Source of the DNA: Pseudomonas sp. MM223
GTDB taxonomy: Bacteria > Pseudomonadota > Gammaproteobacteria > Pseudomonadales > Pseudomonadaceae
Length of the DNA: 64,000 nucleotides
Assembly: GCA_947090765.1 (NCBI GenBank)
Contig: OX352322.1
Coordinates: 1,693,501 to 1,757,500 of the forward strand
Direction of reading: 5' to 3'
Both the position numbers and the translations under genes were made by a program. The notes beneath the pieces were generated by a model. It searched no databases. It was not told where the DNA came from and was given only the letters and a program-made list of their open reading frames with translations. Shown one piece after another: positions 9,459 to 21,563 of the stretch; position 1 is the stretch's first letter, and each line of letters starts with the position of its first letter.

Positions 9459-10199
9459 TTACTGGGCGTTGAGCGCCTGCCCGTTCACTGCTTTGCTGTC
9501 CGGCCCCATCAGGTACAGGTATACCGGCATGATCTCTTCCGGCAGCGGGTTGTTCTGCGGGTTTTCGCTGGGGTAAGCCTGGGCCCGCATCGCCGTGCGC
9601 GTGGCGCCCGGGTTGATGCTGTTGGAACGTACGGGTGCCACGCCTTCCAGTTCGTCGGCCAGGGTCTGCATCAGGCCCTCGGTGGCGAACTTCGACACGC
9701 CATAAGCGCCCCAATAGGCACGGCCCTTGCGCCCGACGCTGCTGCTGGTAAACACCACCGAGGCGTCTTCCGACAATTTCAGCAGTGGCAGCAGGGTGCT
9801 GGTTAGCATGAAGGTGGCATCGACGTTGATGTGCATCACGCGCATGAAGTTGTCGCCCGACAACTGCTCCAGTGGCGTGCGCGGGCCAATGATCGAGGCA
9901 TTGTTCAGCAGGCCGTCCAGGCGGCCGAACTGGTCTTCGATCATCACGGCCAGCTCGTCGTACTGGTGGGGCAGGGCGGTTTCCAGGTTGAACGGGATGA
10001 CTACCGGTTGCGGGTGCCCGGCGGCTTCGATCTGGTCGTAGACCTCGTTCAGGTTGGCCTCGGTCTTGCCCAGCAGCAGCACGGTGGCGCCCAGCGCAGC
10101 GTAAGCCTTGGCGGCAGCGGCACCAATGCCGCGGCCGGCGCCGGTAACCAGGATGACCCGGCCTTGCAGCAGGTCGGGGCGGGCGGTGTAGTCGAACAT
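9459..10199 (-). CDS. yciK: YciK-type short-chain dehydrogenase/reductase
   Basis: This is a 246-residue classical SDR. It has the NAD(P)-binding TGAGRGIG (about residues 19-26), NNAS near 98-101, and the catalytic Ser in FTSSSVG with YGVSK (Tyr and Lys near 160-164). The C-terminus SINPGATRT matches the YciK branch. YciK is a cytosolic oxidoreductase of unknown physiological substrate. It lies 86 nt downstream of mupP on the same strand, separated by a perfect 34-nt palindrome that may uncouple them. Confidence 0.88.
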   Translation of the reverse strand: MFDYTARPDLLQGRVILVTGAGRGIGAAAAKAYAALGATVLLLGKTEANLNEVYDQIEAAGHPQPVVIPFNLETALPHQYDELAVMIEDQFGRLDGLLNNASIIGPRTPLEQLSGDNFMRVMHINVDATFMLTSTLLPLLKLSEDASVVFTSSSVGRKGRAYWGAYGVSKFATEGLMQTLADELEGVAPVRSNSINPGATRTAMRAQAYPSENPQNNPLPEEIMPVYLYLMGPDSKAVNGQALNAQ

Positions 10200-10230
10200 T
10201 GTAAGTTCCCTATTTATGGCGCAACACGAA

Positions 10231-10264
10231 CCCTGTGGGAGCGGGCATGCCCGCTCCCACAGGG
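10231..10264. repeat. Perfect 34-nt palindrome (solo REP hairpin)
   Basis: CCCTGTGGGAGCGGGC at 10231-10246 is the exact reverse complement of 10249-10264, with the central ATGC itself palindromic. It is a REP-type hairpin with no loop to speak of, located between mupP and yciK. It is not followed by a T-run, so RNA stabilisation or factor-dependent termination is more likely than intrinsic termination. Confidence 0.85.
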
Positions 10265-10285
10265 CCTGGTGTCAGCCGTTGTAAC

Positions 10286-10957
10286 TCAGCAGCCGCACAG
10301 CGCGCTGTCGATCACTTTGCGCAGTTCCAGCGGGTGGTCCACCACCACGTCGGCACCCCAGTTGTTAGGGTTGTCCTCTGGATGAATATAGCCGTAGCGC
10401 ACGGCTGCCGTGCGAGTGCCGGCGTCGCGGCCAGACTCGATGTCGCGCAGGTCGTCGCCGACGAACAGCACGCTGGCCGGGTCCAGGTTCAGGGTCTTGC
10501 AGGCCAGGATCAGCGGCTCGGGGTCGGGCTTGCTGTTTTTCACGTGGTCCGGGCAAATCAGCAGCGCCGAGCGCTCGGCCAGGCCCAGTTGCTGCATGAT
10601 CGGCTCGGCGAAGCGCACCGGCTTGTTGGTGACCACGCCCCACAGCAGGTTGCCTTTCTCGATGTCGGCCAGCAACTCGGCCATGCCGTCGAACAGCTTG
10701 CTGTGTACCGCGCAGTCACGCTGGTAGCGCTCCAGAAACTCCAGGCGCAGGGCCTCGAAGCCCTCGGCTTGCGGGTCCATGGCAAAGGTAGTGGCAACCA
10801 TGGCGCGGGCGCCGCCAGAGATCACGCCACGGATCAGGTTGTCGTCAATGGCCGGCAGGCCGCGCTCGGCGAGCATGGCCTGGCAGATGGCGATGAAGTC
10901 TGGCGCCGTGTCGAGCAAGGTGCCGTCCATGTCGAAGAGTACTGCTCGCAAACGCAT
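10286..10957 (-). CDS. mupP: N-acetylmuramic acid 6-phosphate phosphatase MupP (HAD family)
   Basis: This is a 223-residue HAD phosphatase with motif [11 protein letters not shown] (nucleophile Asp near residue 9), motif II VVTNKP near 108-113, Lys in NSKPDPEP and motif [10 protein letters not shown] near 165-172. It resembles phosphoglycolate phosphatase. In P. putida, however, the phosphatase encoded next to ubiG is the cell-wall recycling enzyme MupP, which dephosphorylates MurNAc-6-phosphate in the AnmK-MupP-AmgK-MurU route to UDP-MurNAc and bypasses fosfomycin-sensitive MurA. The product is cytosolic. The stop of ubiG lies 2 nt upstream, so they form an operon. The mupP call depends on this synteny. 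Confidence 0.85.
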   Translation of the reverse strand: MRLRAVLFDMDGTLLDTAPDFIAICQAMLAERGLPAIDDNLIRGVISGGARAMVATTFAMDPQAEGFEALRLEFLERYQRDCAVHSKLFDGMAELLADIEKGNLLWGVVTNKPVRFAEPIMQQLGLAERSALLICPDHVKNSKPDPEPLILACKTLNLDPASVLFVGDDLRDIESGRDAGTRTAAVRYGYIHPEDNPNNWGADVVVDHPLELRKVIDSALCGC

Positions 10958-10959
10958 GC

Positions 10960-11658
10960 TTATTCCTCGCGCAGGGTCTGGATCATGTAGTTGACGTCGA
11001 CGTCGCTGTTGAGCTTGTAGTGCTTGGTCAGCGGGTTGTAGGTGAGGCCGATGATGTCCTTCACCTGCAGGCCGGCATCGCGGCTCCAGGCGCCCAGTTC
11101 TGAGGGGCGGATGAACTTCTTGAAGTCATGGGTGCCGCGCGGCAGCATCTTCAGGATGTACTCGGCGCCGACAATGGCCAACAGGTAGGCCTTGGGGTTG
11201 CGGTTGATGGTGGAGAAGAACACCTGGCCGCCAGGCTTGACCATGCGGTAGCAGGCGCGAATCACCGAGGACGGGTCGGGCACGTGCTCGAGCATTTCCA
11301 GGCAGGTAACCACGTCGAACTGTTCAGGCATTTCTTCGGCCAGGGCTTCGGCGGTGATCTGCCGGTATTCCACCTGCACGCCGGACTCCAGCTGGTGCAA
11401 CTGGGCCACTGCCAGAGGTGCCTCGCCCATGTCGATGCCGGTCACCGTGGCGCCGCGCAGGGCCATGGCTTCGCTGAGGATGCCGCCGCCGCAGCCTACG
11501 TCCAGCACTTTCTTGCCGGCCAGGTTGGCCCGCTCGTCGATCCAGTTGACGCGCAGCGGGTTGATTTCGTGCAGCGGCTTGAACTCGCTTTCGCGGTCCC
11601 ACCAGCGGTGGGCCAGCGCTTCGAACTTGGCGATTTCGGCGCGGTCGACGTTGCTCAT
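10960..11658 (-). CDS. ubiG: Ubiquinone biosynthesis O-methyltransferase UbiG
   Basis: The start at 11658 gives 232 residues; a longer in-frame extension upstream crosses the promoter region and lacks family similarity. The class I SAM methyltransferase motif [16 protein letters not shown] lies near residues 47-63, with [12 protein letters not shown] (about 112-123) and [13 protein letters not shown] after it. UbiG makes both O-methylations of ubiquinone at the inner-membrane surface. It is first in ubiG-mupP(-yciK) and divergent from mtnA across about 110 nt. Confidence 0.95.
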   Translation of the reverse strand: MSNVDRAEIAKFEALAHRWWDRESEFKPLHEINPLRVNWIDERANLAGKKVLDVGCGGGILSEAMALRGATVTGIDMGEAPLAVAQLHQLESGVQVEYRQITAEALAEEMPEQFDVVTCLEMLEHVPDPSSVIRACYRMVKPGGQVFFSTINRNPKAYLLAIVGAEYILKMLPRGTHDFKKFIRPSELGAWSRDAGLQVKDIIGLTYNPLTKHYKLNSDVDVNYMIQTLREE

Positions 11659-11768
11659 TGAACAGTCCTCTGAAACTTCGCAAAATTGCGGCGGAGTATA
11701 CCCGAGCGCTCGGCCCCCAGGCTCGCTATAATCGCCGGCTTTTGACATGCGAACGACGGGGAGAGGCG

Positions 11769-12845
11769 ATGCGCGAGCGACTTTTGGCGGCGGAGAAGGT
11801 GACCGGGATCCGCTGGCAGGGCGGCATCTTGCACCTGCTCGACCAGCGCCTGCTGCCGTCGGAAGAACGCTGGCTGGCCTGCGACAATGTTGCGCAGGTG
11901 GCGGCGGCAATCCGCGACATGGCGGTGCGTGGCGCCTCGGCCATTGGTATTGCCGCGGCCTATGGCCTGGTACTGGCCCTGGAAGAGCGGCTGGCCGAGG
12001 GTGGCGACTGGGAAATGGACCTGGAAGAGGACTTTCTCACCCTTGCCGAAGCACGCCCCACTGCGGCCAACCTGTTCTGGGCGCTTAACCGCATGCGTGA
12101 GCGCCTGCTACGGCTGCGCCCTGACGAAGACGTGCTGGCCGCGCTGGAGGCCGAAGCCGTGGCCATTCACGAAAGCGACCGTGAAGCCAACCTGACCATG
12201 GCCCAGCAGGGTATCGAACTGATCCGTCGTCATCAGGGCAATGCCCAGGCCCTGCTTACCTACGGCAATGCCGGTGCCCTGGCCAGTGGCGGCTTCGGCA
12301 CCGCGCTGGGGGTAATTCGCGCCGGCTACCTGGAGGGCATGGTCGAGCGGGTGTACGCCGGCGAGACCCGCCCGTGGCTGCAAGGCTCGCGTCTGACCGC
12401 CTGGGAGCTGGCCAACGAAGGCATCCCTGTGACCCTGTGCGCCGATTCGGCGCTGGCCCACCTGATGAAGAGCAAGGGCATTACCTGGGTGGTGGTGGGC
12501 GCGGACTGCATCGCTGCCAATGGCGACGTGGCCAGCAAGATCGGCACCTACCAGCTGGCGGTCAGCGCCATGCACCATGGTGTGCGCTTCATGGTGGTGG
12601 CGCCGAGCACCAGCATCGACCTGAACCTGGCCACGGGCGAGGATATCCCGCTGGAAGAGCGTGATGCTGACGAGTGGCTGGACTTTGGCGGTGCCCCGGC
12701 GGTGCCGGGTGTGGAGGTGTTCAACCCGGTGTTCGATGTGACCCCGGCCGACCTGATCGACGTGATCGTGACCGAGCGCGGCATCGTAGAGCGCCCGGAT
12801 GCCGCCAAGCTGGCCCAGCTGATTTGCCGCAAGCGGCTGCACTGA
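11769..12845 (+). CDS. mtnA: S-methyl-5-thioribose-1-phosphate isomerase MtnA
   Basis: ATG 11769 gives 358 residues, the normal family length; the frame runs further upstream but enters ubiG's control region. Visible family features are [18 protein letters not shown] near 45-62, the catalytic cysteine in [11 protein letters not shown] (about 160) and the catalytic aspartate in [12 protein letters not shown] (about 240). The enzyme converts methylthioribose-1-phosphate to methylthioribulose-1-phosphate in the methionine salvage pathway. A TATAAT box at 11727-11732, about 37 nt before the start, is a plausible -10. Confidence 0.95.
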   Translation: MRERLLAAEKVTGIRWQGGILHLLDQRLLPSEERWLACDNVAQVAAAIRDMAVRGASAIGIAAAYGLVLALEERLAEGGDWEMDLEEDFLTLAEARPTAANLFWALNRMRERLLRLRPDEDVLAALEAEAVAIHESDREANLTMAQQGIELIRRHQGNAQALLTYGNAGALASGGFGTALGVIRAGYLEGMVERVYAGETRPWLQGSRLTAWELANEGIPVTLCADSALAHLMKSKGITWVVVGADCIAANGDVASKIGTYQLAVSAMHHGVRFMVVAPSTSIDLNLATGEDIPLEERDADEWLDFGGAPAVPGVEVFNPVFDVTPADLIDVIVTERGIVERPDAAKLAQLICRKRLH

Positions 12846-12868
12846 TGCTTCGGTAGAACGCGTACTTT

Positions 12869-12985
12869 GTGGGGGCGGCCTTGCGTCGCGACAGGGTCGC
12901 AAAGCGGCCCCGGGATGTCGGCGAAGAAGCAAAAATTGCCGGGGCTGCTGCGCAGCCCTTTCGCGACACAAGGCCGCTCCCACAA
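12869..12985. repeat. Inverted REP pair upstream of gyrA
   Basis: TGTGGGGGCGGCCTTGCGTC at 12869 onward is mirrored by GACACAAGGCCGCTCCCACA ending at 12984. The inner arms are GCGACAGGGTCGCAAAGC and GCTGCGCAGCCCTTTCGCG. The rest of 12986-13207 holds the presumed gyrA leader; TTGTGATAACAT near 13027 may be promoter sequence. Confidence 0.8.
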
Positions 12986-13207
12986 TGACTGTGTACTGCC
13001 GTTCAGATCTCCCCACCGCCCCCGCCTTTGTGATAACATCCGGCAGTTTCCAAGACCGCCCATCACGGCGGCCTTCATTGCGCAGATCCATGGCACAACT
13101 CATTGATTTGTCGTAAGTCGTCGCACCCTTATGCGCTGCGGCGGCGAGCTTCGTTCGGCCCTTGATGGAGCTGCGAAGTTTCACCAGAAAAAGGAATCAG
13201 GCTTCTC

Positions 13208-15973
<2,766 letters not shown>

Positions 15974-15988
15974 GCAAGCGTAAACCCG

Positions 15989-16015
15989 AACGGGGCGACC
16001 AAGGTCGCCCCGTTT
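15989..16015 (+). terminator. Terminator hairpin after gyrA
   Basis: AACGGGGCGACC / GGTCGCCCCGTT form a perfect 12-bp stem with a 2-nt loop, followed by TTT. It begins 15 nt after the gyrA stop codon. Confidence 0.85.
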
Positions 16016-16063
16016 GACTGATTAGGCCGGGCAATGCCTGGCCCTGAATGGTCAGTCTGTTCT

Positions 16064-16096
16064 TTTGTAGGAGCAGCACAAGGCTGCTCCTACAAA
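16064..16096. repeat. Solo REP-like hairpin upstream of serC
   Basis: TTTGTAGGAGCAGC at 16064-16077 pairs with GCTGCTCCTACAAA at 16083-16096 around the loop ACAAG. It carries the GTAGGAGC core of Pseudomonas REPs. It lies between the gyrA terminator and serC. Confidence 0.75.
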
Positions 16097-16153
16097 GAGC
16101 AGCGAGCAGCATGCAATAACGAATTTGTTCTATTTGGCAGAGCGAGAGTGGAT

Positions 16154-17239
16154 GTGAGCAAACGAGCCTTTAACTTCTGCGCAGGCCCTGCCGCGCTTCC
16201 TGATGCTGTTTTGCAGCGCGCCCAGGCCGAGATGCTGGACTGGCGCGGCAAGGGCTTGTCGGTGATGGAAATGAGCCATCGCAGCGACGACTACGTGGCC
16301 ATCGCCGAAAAGGCCGAGCAGGACCTGCGTGACCTGCTGTCCGTCCCCTCCAACTACAAAGTGTTGTTCCTGCAGGGTGGCGCCAGCCAGCAGTTTGCCG
16401 AAATCCCGCTGAACCTGCTGCCGGAAAACGGCACTGCCGACTACATCGAAACCGGCATCTGGTCGAAAAAGGCCATCGAGGAAGCGCGCCGCTTCGGCAA
16501 CATCAATGTCGCCGCCAGCGCCAAGCCCTACGATTACCTGAATATCCCGGGCCAGAACGACTGGAACCTGACCAAGAACGCTGCCTATGTGCACTATGCG
16601 TCCAACGAGACCATCGGTGGCCTGCAGTTTGACTGGGTGCCGCAGACTGGCGACGTGCCGCTGGTGGTCGACATGTCCTCCGACATTCTTTCGCGCCCTA
16701 TCGACGTGTCGCAGTTCGGCCTGATCTACGCCGGCGCGCAAAAGAACATCGGCCCTAGCGGGCTGGTGGTGGTCATCGTGCGCGAAGACCTGCTGGGCCA
16801 TGCCCGCAGCAGCTGCCCGACCATGCTCGACTACAAGGTTTCGGCCGACAACGGTTCGATGTACAACACCCCGGCCACCTATTCCTGGTACCTCTCGGGC
16901 CTGGTCTTCGAGTGGCTGAAAGAGCAGGGTGGGGTCGACGCCATGGAGCAGCGCAACCGCGCCAAGAAAGAGCGCCTGTACGGCTTCATCGACAGCAGCG
17001 ATTTCTACACCAACCCGATCAGCGTCAACGCCCGTTCGTGGATGAACGTGCCGTTCCGCCTGGCTGACGAGCGCCTGGACAAAGCCTTCCTCGCTGGTGC
17101 AGATGCCCGTGGCCTGCTCAACCTCAAGGGCCACCGTTCGGTGGGGGGGATGCGCGCTTCCATCTACAACGCCCTGGGCCTTGAGGCTGTGGAGGCCTTG
17201 GTGGGCTACATGGCCGAATTCGAGAAGGAGCACGGCTGA
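16154..17239 (+). CDS. serC: Phosphoserine aminotransferase SerC
   Basis: GTG 16154 gives 361 residues beginning VSKRAFNFCAGPAALP, the family's usual N-terminus; an in-frame 40-residue extension upstream runs through a REP hairpin and is not coding. The PLP lysine lies in YAGAQKNIGPSG (about residue 196), and GGASQQFAEIP near 75-85 and KGHRSVGGMRAS near the C-terminus match SerC. It makes 3-phosphoserine for serine and also acts in pyridoxine synthesis. The stop codon shares one base with the pheA ATG (TGATG), so the genes are translationally coupled. Confidence 0.97.
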   Translation: MSKRAFNFCAGPAALPDAVLQRAQAEMLDWRGKGLSVMEMSHRSDDYVAIAEKAEQDLRDLLSVPSNYKVLFLQGGASQQFAEIPLNLLPENGTADYIETGIWSKKAIEEARRFGNINVAASAKPYDYLNIPGQNDWNLTKNAAYVHYASNETIGGLQFDWVPQTGDVPLVVDMSSDILSRPIDVSQFGLIYAGAQKNIGPSGLVVVIVREDLLGHARSSCPTMLDYKVSADNGSMYNTPATYSWYLSGLVFEWLKEQGGVDAMEQRNRAKKERLYGFIDSSDFYTNPISVNARSWMNVPFRLADERLDKAFLAGADARGLLNLKGHRSVGGMRASIYNALGLEAVEALVGYMAEFEKEHG

Positions 17240-18333
17240 TGTCCGAACAGGAACTCAAGGCGCTGCGCGTACGCATCGACAGCCTCGACGAGAAGATTCT
17301 CGAGCTGATCAGCGACCGCGCCCGTTGCGCTGAAGAAGTAGCCCGGGTCAAGACCGCCTCGCTGAAGGAAGGCGAAAAGCCGGTGTTCTACCGCCCTGAG
17401 CGCGAAGCCGCTGTGCTCAAGCGCGTCATGGAGCGCAACAAGGGCCCGCTGGGCAACGAAGAGATGGCGCGGTTGTTCCGCGAAATCATGTCGTCGTGCC
17501 TGGCCCTTGAAGAGCCGCTGAAAATCGCCTATCTCGGCCCTGAGGGTACCTTTACCCAGGCTGCGGCCATGAAGCACTTCGGCCATGCGGTGATCAGCCG
17601 GCCGATGGCGGCCATCGACGAAGTGTTCCGCGAAGTGGCGGCCGGTGCTGTCAACTTCGGCGTGGTGCCGGTAGAAAACTCCACCGAAGGCGCTGTCAGC
17701 CACACGCTGGACAGCTTCCTTGAGCACGACATGGTGATTTGCGGCGAAGTCGAGCTGCGCATCCACCATCACCTGCTGGTAGGTGAGAACACCAAGACCG
17801 ACAGCATCACCCGCATCTACTCCCACGCCCAATCGCTGGCCCAGTGCCGCAAGTGGCTGGACGCGCACTACCCGAACGTGGAGCGCGTGGCGGTGTCGAG
17901 CAATGCCGAAGCAGCCAAGCGGGTCAAGGGTGAGTGGAACTCGGCGGCGATCGCCGGCGACATGGCGGCCAACCTGTATGGTTTGACCCGCCTTGCGGAA
18001 AAGATCGAAGACCGCCCGGACAACTCCACGCGCTTCCTGATGATCGGTAGCCAGGAAGTGCCGCCGACCGGCGACGACAAGACCTCGATCATTGTCTCGA
18101 TGAGCAACAAGCCGGGTGCCTTGCACGAGTTGCTGGTGCCGTTCCACCAGAACGGCATCGACCTGACCCGCATCGAGACCCGCCCGTCGCGCAGTGGCAA
18201 GTGGACCTACGTGTTCTTCATCGACTTCGTCGGCCACCACCGCGACCCGCTGATCAAGGCGGTGCTCGAGCAGATCAGCCAGGAGGCTGTGGCGCTGAAG
18301 GTATTGGGGTCTTATCCGAAGGCAGTGCTTTGA
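17239..18333 (+). CDS. pheA: Bifunctional chorismate mutase / prephenate dehydratase (P-protein)
   Basis: This is a 364-residue cytosolic enzyme for phenylalanine synthesis. The N-terminal AroQ chorismate mutase (about 1-90) contains LRVRIDSLDEKILELISDRA. The prephenate dehydratase domain (about 95-275) starts IAYLGPEGTFTQAA and has the catalytic TRF in NSTRFLMIG. The ACT domain (about 285-360) contains the phenylalanine-binding GALHELL and an ETRP where ESRP is usual, so feedback inhibition by phenylalanine is expected. It overlaps serC by 1 nt and precedes tyrA-aroA, with a REP pair between. Confidence 0.97.
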   Translation: MSEQELKALRVRIDSLDEKILELISDRARCAEEVARVKTASLKEGEKPVFYRPEREAAVLKRVMERNKGPLGNEEMARLFREIMSSCLALEEPLKIAYLGPEGTFTQAAAMKHFGHAVISRPMAAIDEVFREVAAGAVNFGVVPVENSTEGAVSHTLDSFLEHDMVICGEVELRIHHHLLVGENTKTDSITRIYSHAQSLAQCRKWLDAHYPNVERVAVSSNAEAAKRVKGEWNSAAIAGDMAANLYGLTRLAEKIEDRPDNSTRFLMIGSQEVPPTGDDKTSIIVSMSNKPGALHELLVPFHQNGIDLTRIETRPSRSGKWTYVFFIDFVGHHRDPLIKAVLEQISQEAVALKVLGSYPKAVL

Positions 18334-18344
18334 TCCAAGGCCCT

Positions 18345-18457
18345 TGGGGCTGCCTTGCAGCCCTTCGCGGCACAAGGCCGCTCCTACAGGGTTTTGCAGA
18401 CTTGCACGGTCCTTGTAGGAGCGGCCTTGCGCCGCGAAAGGGCCGCAGAGCGGCCCC
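18345..18457. repeat. Inverted REP pair between pheA and tyrA-aroA
   Basis: GGGGCTGCCTTGCAGCCC and TTCGCGGCACAAGGCCGCTC (18346-18383) are mirrored by GAGCGGCCTTGCGCCGCGAA and GGGCCGCAGAGCGGCCCC (18419-18456). The spacer carries GGGTTTTGCAGACTTGCACG. It splits the otherwise tightly packed aromatic operon. Confidence 0.85.
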
Positions 18458-18503
18458 AATGGCCCTCACAGGCTGTCTTGATTTCTGAACAGGGTTCGCA
18501 CCA

Positions 18504-20756
18504 GTGGTAAATGCAGCAAAAACCAAACCCGCGCCAATCATCAACCGCCTGGTGGTGGTCGGCCTCGGCCTGATCGGTGGCTCGTTCGCCAAAGGCCTGC
18601 GTGAAAGCGGCCTGTGCCGTGAAGTGGTCGGTGTCGACCTTGATGCCCCCTCGCGCAAGCAGGCCGTGGCCCTGGGCGTGGTCGACCGCTGCGAAGAAGA
18701 CCTCGCTGCAGCCTGTGTCGGTGCTGATGTCATCCAGCTGGCAGTGCCCATCCTGGCGATGGAGAAAGTCCTGGCCCGCCTGGCCCAGCTTGACTTGGGT
18801 GATGCGATCATTACCGATGTCGGCAGCGCCAAGGGCAACGTCGTCCGTGAGGCGCGTTCTGTTTTTGTAAACGAGAGCGGTCAGCGCTTGCCGCGTTTCG
18901 TCCCCGGCCACCCCATTGCCGGTTCCGAGCAGAGCGGGGTAGAAGCCTCCAACGCCTCCCTGTTCCGTCGGCACAAGGTGATCCTCACGCCGCTGGCCGA
19001 AACCGACCCGGCCGCGCTGGCCTTGGTCGACCGCCTGTGGCGTGCGCTGGATGCCGACGTGGAGCACATGTCGGTCGAGCGCCACGACGAAGTGCTGGCA
19101 GCCACCAGCCACTTGCCGCACCTGCTGGCCTTTGGCTTGGTCGATTCACTGGCCAAGCGCAATGAAAACCTCGAGATCTTCCGGTACGCTGCGGGAGGCT
19201 TCCGCGATTTCACAAGAATCGCCGGCAGCGACCCGACCATGTGGCATGACATCTTCCTCGCCAACCGCGATGCTGTCCTGCGCACACTCGATACATATCG
19301 CAGCGATCTCGACGCCTTGCGCGACGCGATCGCCGAAGGGGACGGGCACCAGCTGCTGGGTGTATTCACCCGTGCGCGTGTTGCCCGCGAGCATTTCAGT
19401 AAAATCCTGGCCCGCCGGGCCTATGTGGACGCTATGAACGCCAACGATCTGATTTTCCTGGCCCAACCGGGTGGCCGCCTGTCCGGGCGAATCCGCGTAC
19501 CGGGCGACAAGTCGATTTCTCACCGCTCGATCATGCTCGGCTCGCTGGCCGAAGGCACCACCGAAGTCGAAGGCTTCCTCGAAGGTGAAGACGCACTGGC
19601 GACCCTGCAGGCATTCCGCGACATGGGTGTGGTCATCGAAGGCCCCAACCACGGTCGCGTGACCATTCATGGTGTTGGCCTGCACGGCCTCAAGCCGCCA
19701 CCCGGGCCGCTGTACGTGGGCAACTCGGGTACCTCGATGCGCCTGCTGTCGGGCCTGTTGGCCGGCCAGTCGTTCGACGTGACCATGACCGGCGACGCTT
19801 CGCTGTCCAAGCGCCCGATGAACCGTGTGGCCAACCCGCTGCGCGAAATGGGCGCTGTGGTCGAAACCGGGCCGGAAGGCCGCCCGCCGCTGACCATCCG
19901 CGGTGGCAGCAAGCTCAAGGCGTTGACCTATACGCTGCCAATGGCCAGTGCCCAGGTCAAATCCTGCCTGCTGCTGGCCGGTCTGTACGCCGAAGGCAAG
20001 ACCACCGTTACCGAGCCTGCGCCTACCCGTGACCACACCGAGCGCATGCTGCGCGGCTTTGGCTATGCGGTCGAGTCGAGTGGCCCGGTGGCTTCGTTGC
20101 AGTCCGGCGGCAAGCTGACGGCTACCCGTATCGAAGTGCCGGCCGACATTTCCTCGGCAGCTTTCTTCCTGGTAGCAGCCTCCATCGCCGAAGGTTCCGA
20201 GCTGGTGCTGGAGCATGTTGGCATCAACCCGACCCGCACCGGTGTAATCGACATCCTGCGCCTGATGGGCGGCGACATCACCCTGGAAAACCAGCGTGAA
20301 GTCGGCGGTGAGCCAGTGGCCGACCTGCGCGTGCGCGGTGCCAGGCTGAAAGGTATCGACATCCCGGAAGCGCTGGTGCCGCTGGCCATCGATGAGTTCC
20401 CGGTACTGTTCGTGGCCGCCGCCTGCGCCGAAGGGCGTACCGTGCTGCGCGGCGCCGAAGAGCTGCGGGTGAAGGAGTCCGACCGTATCCAGGTGATGGC
20501 CGACGGCCTGATCACCCTGGGCATCAAGTGCGAACCCACCCCGGACGGCATCATCATCGACGGTGGCCAGTTGGGTGGTGGCGAAGTGCATGGTCACGGC
20601 GACCACCGCATTGCCATGGCTTTCAGCGTGGCCTCGCTGCGCGCCAGTGCGCCGATCCGCATCCACGATTGCGCCAACGTCGCCACTTCGTTCCCCAACT
20701 TCCTGGCGCTGTGCGCCGAAGTGGGTATCCGCGTGGCGGAAGAGGGCAAGTCGTGA
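18504..20756 (+). CDS. tyrA-aroA: Fused prephenate dehydrogenase (TyrA) / EPSP synthase (AroA)
   Basis: This is a 750-residue natural fusion. Residues about 15-300 form TyrA, with the NAD(P) site [28 protein letters not shown] and HLPHLLAF. Residues about 312-750 form 5-enolpyruvylshikimate-3-phosphate synthase, with [35 protein letters not shown] and ELRVKESDR. The motif set LSKRPM plus [10 protein letters not shown] looks closer to the class II type than to the E. coli enzyme, an inference worth aligning. One polypeptide thus serves both the common shikimate pathway and the tyrosine branch. The start is GTG 18504. The stop overlaps the cmk GTG (GTGA). Confidence 0.96.
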   Translation: MVNAAKTKPAPIINRLVVVGLGLIGGSFAKGLRESGLCREVVGVDLDAPSRKQAVALGVVDRCEEDLAAACVGADVIQLAVPILAMEKVLARLAQLDLGDAIITDVGSAKGNVVREARSVFVNESGQRLPRFVPGHPIAGSEQSGVEASNASLFRRHKVILTPLAETDPAALALVDRLWRALDADVEHMSVERHDEVLAATSHLPHLLAFGLVDSLAKRNENLEIFRYAAGGFRDFTRIAGSDPTMWHDIFLANRDAVLRTLDTYRSDLDALRDAIAEGDGHQLLGVFTRARVAREHFSKILARRAYVDAMNANDLIFLAQPGGRLSGRIRVPGDKSISHRSIMLGSLAEGTTEVEGFLEGEDALATLQAFRDMGVVIEGPNHGRVTIHGVGLHGLKPPPGPLYVGNSGTSMRLLSGLLAGQSFDVTMTGDASLSKRPMNRVANPLREMGAVVETGPEGRPPLTIRGGSKLKALTYTLPMASAQVKSCLLLAGLYAEGKTTVTEPAPTRDHTERMLRGFGYAVESSGPVASLQSGGKLTATRIEVPADISSAAFFLVAASIAEGSELVLEHVGINPTRTGVIDILRLMGGDITLENQREVGGEPVADLRVRGARLKGIDIPEALVPLAIDEFPVLFVAAACAEGRTVLRGAEELRVKESDRIQVMADGLITLGIKCEPTPDGIIIDGGQLGGGEVHGHGDHRIAMAFSVASLRASAPIRIHDCANVATSFPNFLALCAEVGIRVAEEGKS

Positions 20757-21439
20757 GTCCGCTGGCGCCGGTCATCACCATCGACGGGCCAAGCGGCTCG
20801 GGCAAGGGAACGGTCGCCGGCCTGTTGGCCCGCGAGCTGGGCTGGAAGCTGCTGGACTCCGGCGCGCTGTACCGCTTGCTGGCGTTCAACGCCAGCAACC
20901 ATGGTGTCGACTTGACCAACGAAGAGCTGCTGACCAAGCTTGCCGCCCATCTGGACGTGCAGTTCATCGCCGCAGAGCCCGGTAAGCTGCAACAGATCAT
21001 CCTTGAGGGTGAGGATGTCAGCAATGTCATCCGCACCGAAACCGTCGGCGCGGGCGCGTCGATGGTTGCTTCGCTACCGGCCGTGCGTGACGCGCTGCTG
21101 GTGCGTCAGCGCGAGTTTCGCGAGGCGCCAGGCCTGATCGCTGACGGGCGCGACATGGGCACCGTGGTGTTTCCGGACGCACCGTTGAAGGTTTTCCTCA
21201 CTGCCAGTGCGGAGGAGCGCGCACGTCGCCGTTACCTGCAGTTGAAGGGCAAGGGTGAAGATGTTAGTCTGTCGAGTCTGCTGGATGAGATACGTGCGCG
21301 TGATGAACGCGATACCCAACGCGCAGTGGCCCCGCTGAAGCCAGCGGCAGATGCCATTCAGTTGGACTCTACCGAGTTGTCCATCGAGCAGGTGTTGCAA
21401 CGTATCAGGAGCGAGATCGCACTACGCGACTTCCACTGA
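20753..21439 (+). CDS. cmk: Cytidylate kinase
   Basis: GTG 20753 overlaps the stop of tyrA-aroA by 4 nt and gives 228 residues, the normal length; a longer in-frame reading inside aroA is not coding. The P-loop [16 protein letters not shown] is at about 8-23, LLDSGALYR near 35-43 and [13 protein letters not shown] near 130-142. It phosphorylates CMP and dCMP with ATP. The cmk-rpsA order is conserved widely in gamma-proteobacteria. Confidence 0.96.
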   Translation: MSPLAPVITIDGPSGSGKGTVAGLLARELGWKLLDSGALYRLLAFNASNHGVDLTNEELLTKLAAHLDVQFIAAEPGKLQQIILEGEDVSNVIRTETVGAGASMVASLPAVRDALLVRQREFREAPGLIADGRDMGTVVFPDAPLKVFLTASAEERARRRYLQLKGKGEDVSLSSLLDEIRARDERDTQRAVAPLKPAADAIQLDSTELSIEQVLQRIRSEIALRDFH

Positions 21440-21563
21440 TAGCCAGGAGAGCAGGCAGGTGCACCAGTCAACGTCCTGTCGGCTTTCCTTTACTTAAAAC
21501 AAACCCACATTGTCTGGAATGTGGCTATGGGCGTTTGTCTCGCCCGAATCTACAGGAATTAAA

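Noticed and set aside
11659..11910. Longer UbiG and longer MtnA starts reaching into the shared promoter region
   Set aside because: Both extensions lack family similarity and overlap each other; the internal ATGs give the normal lengths.
20528..20752. Longer Cmk start inside aroA
   Set aside because: The GTG at 20753 gives the usual length and a GTGA overlap with the preceding stop.
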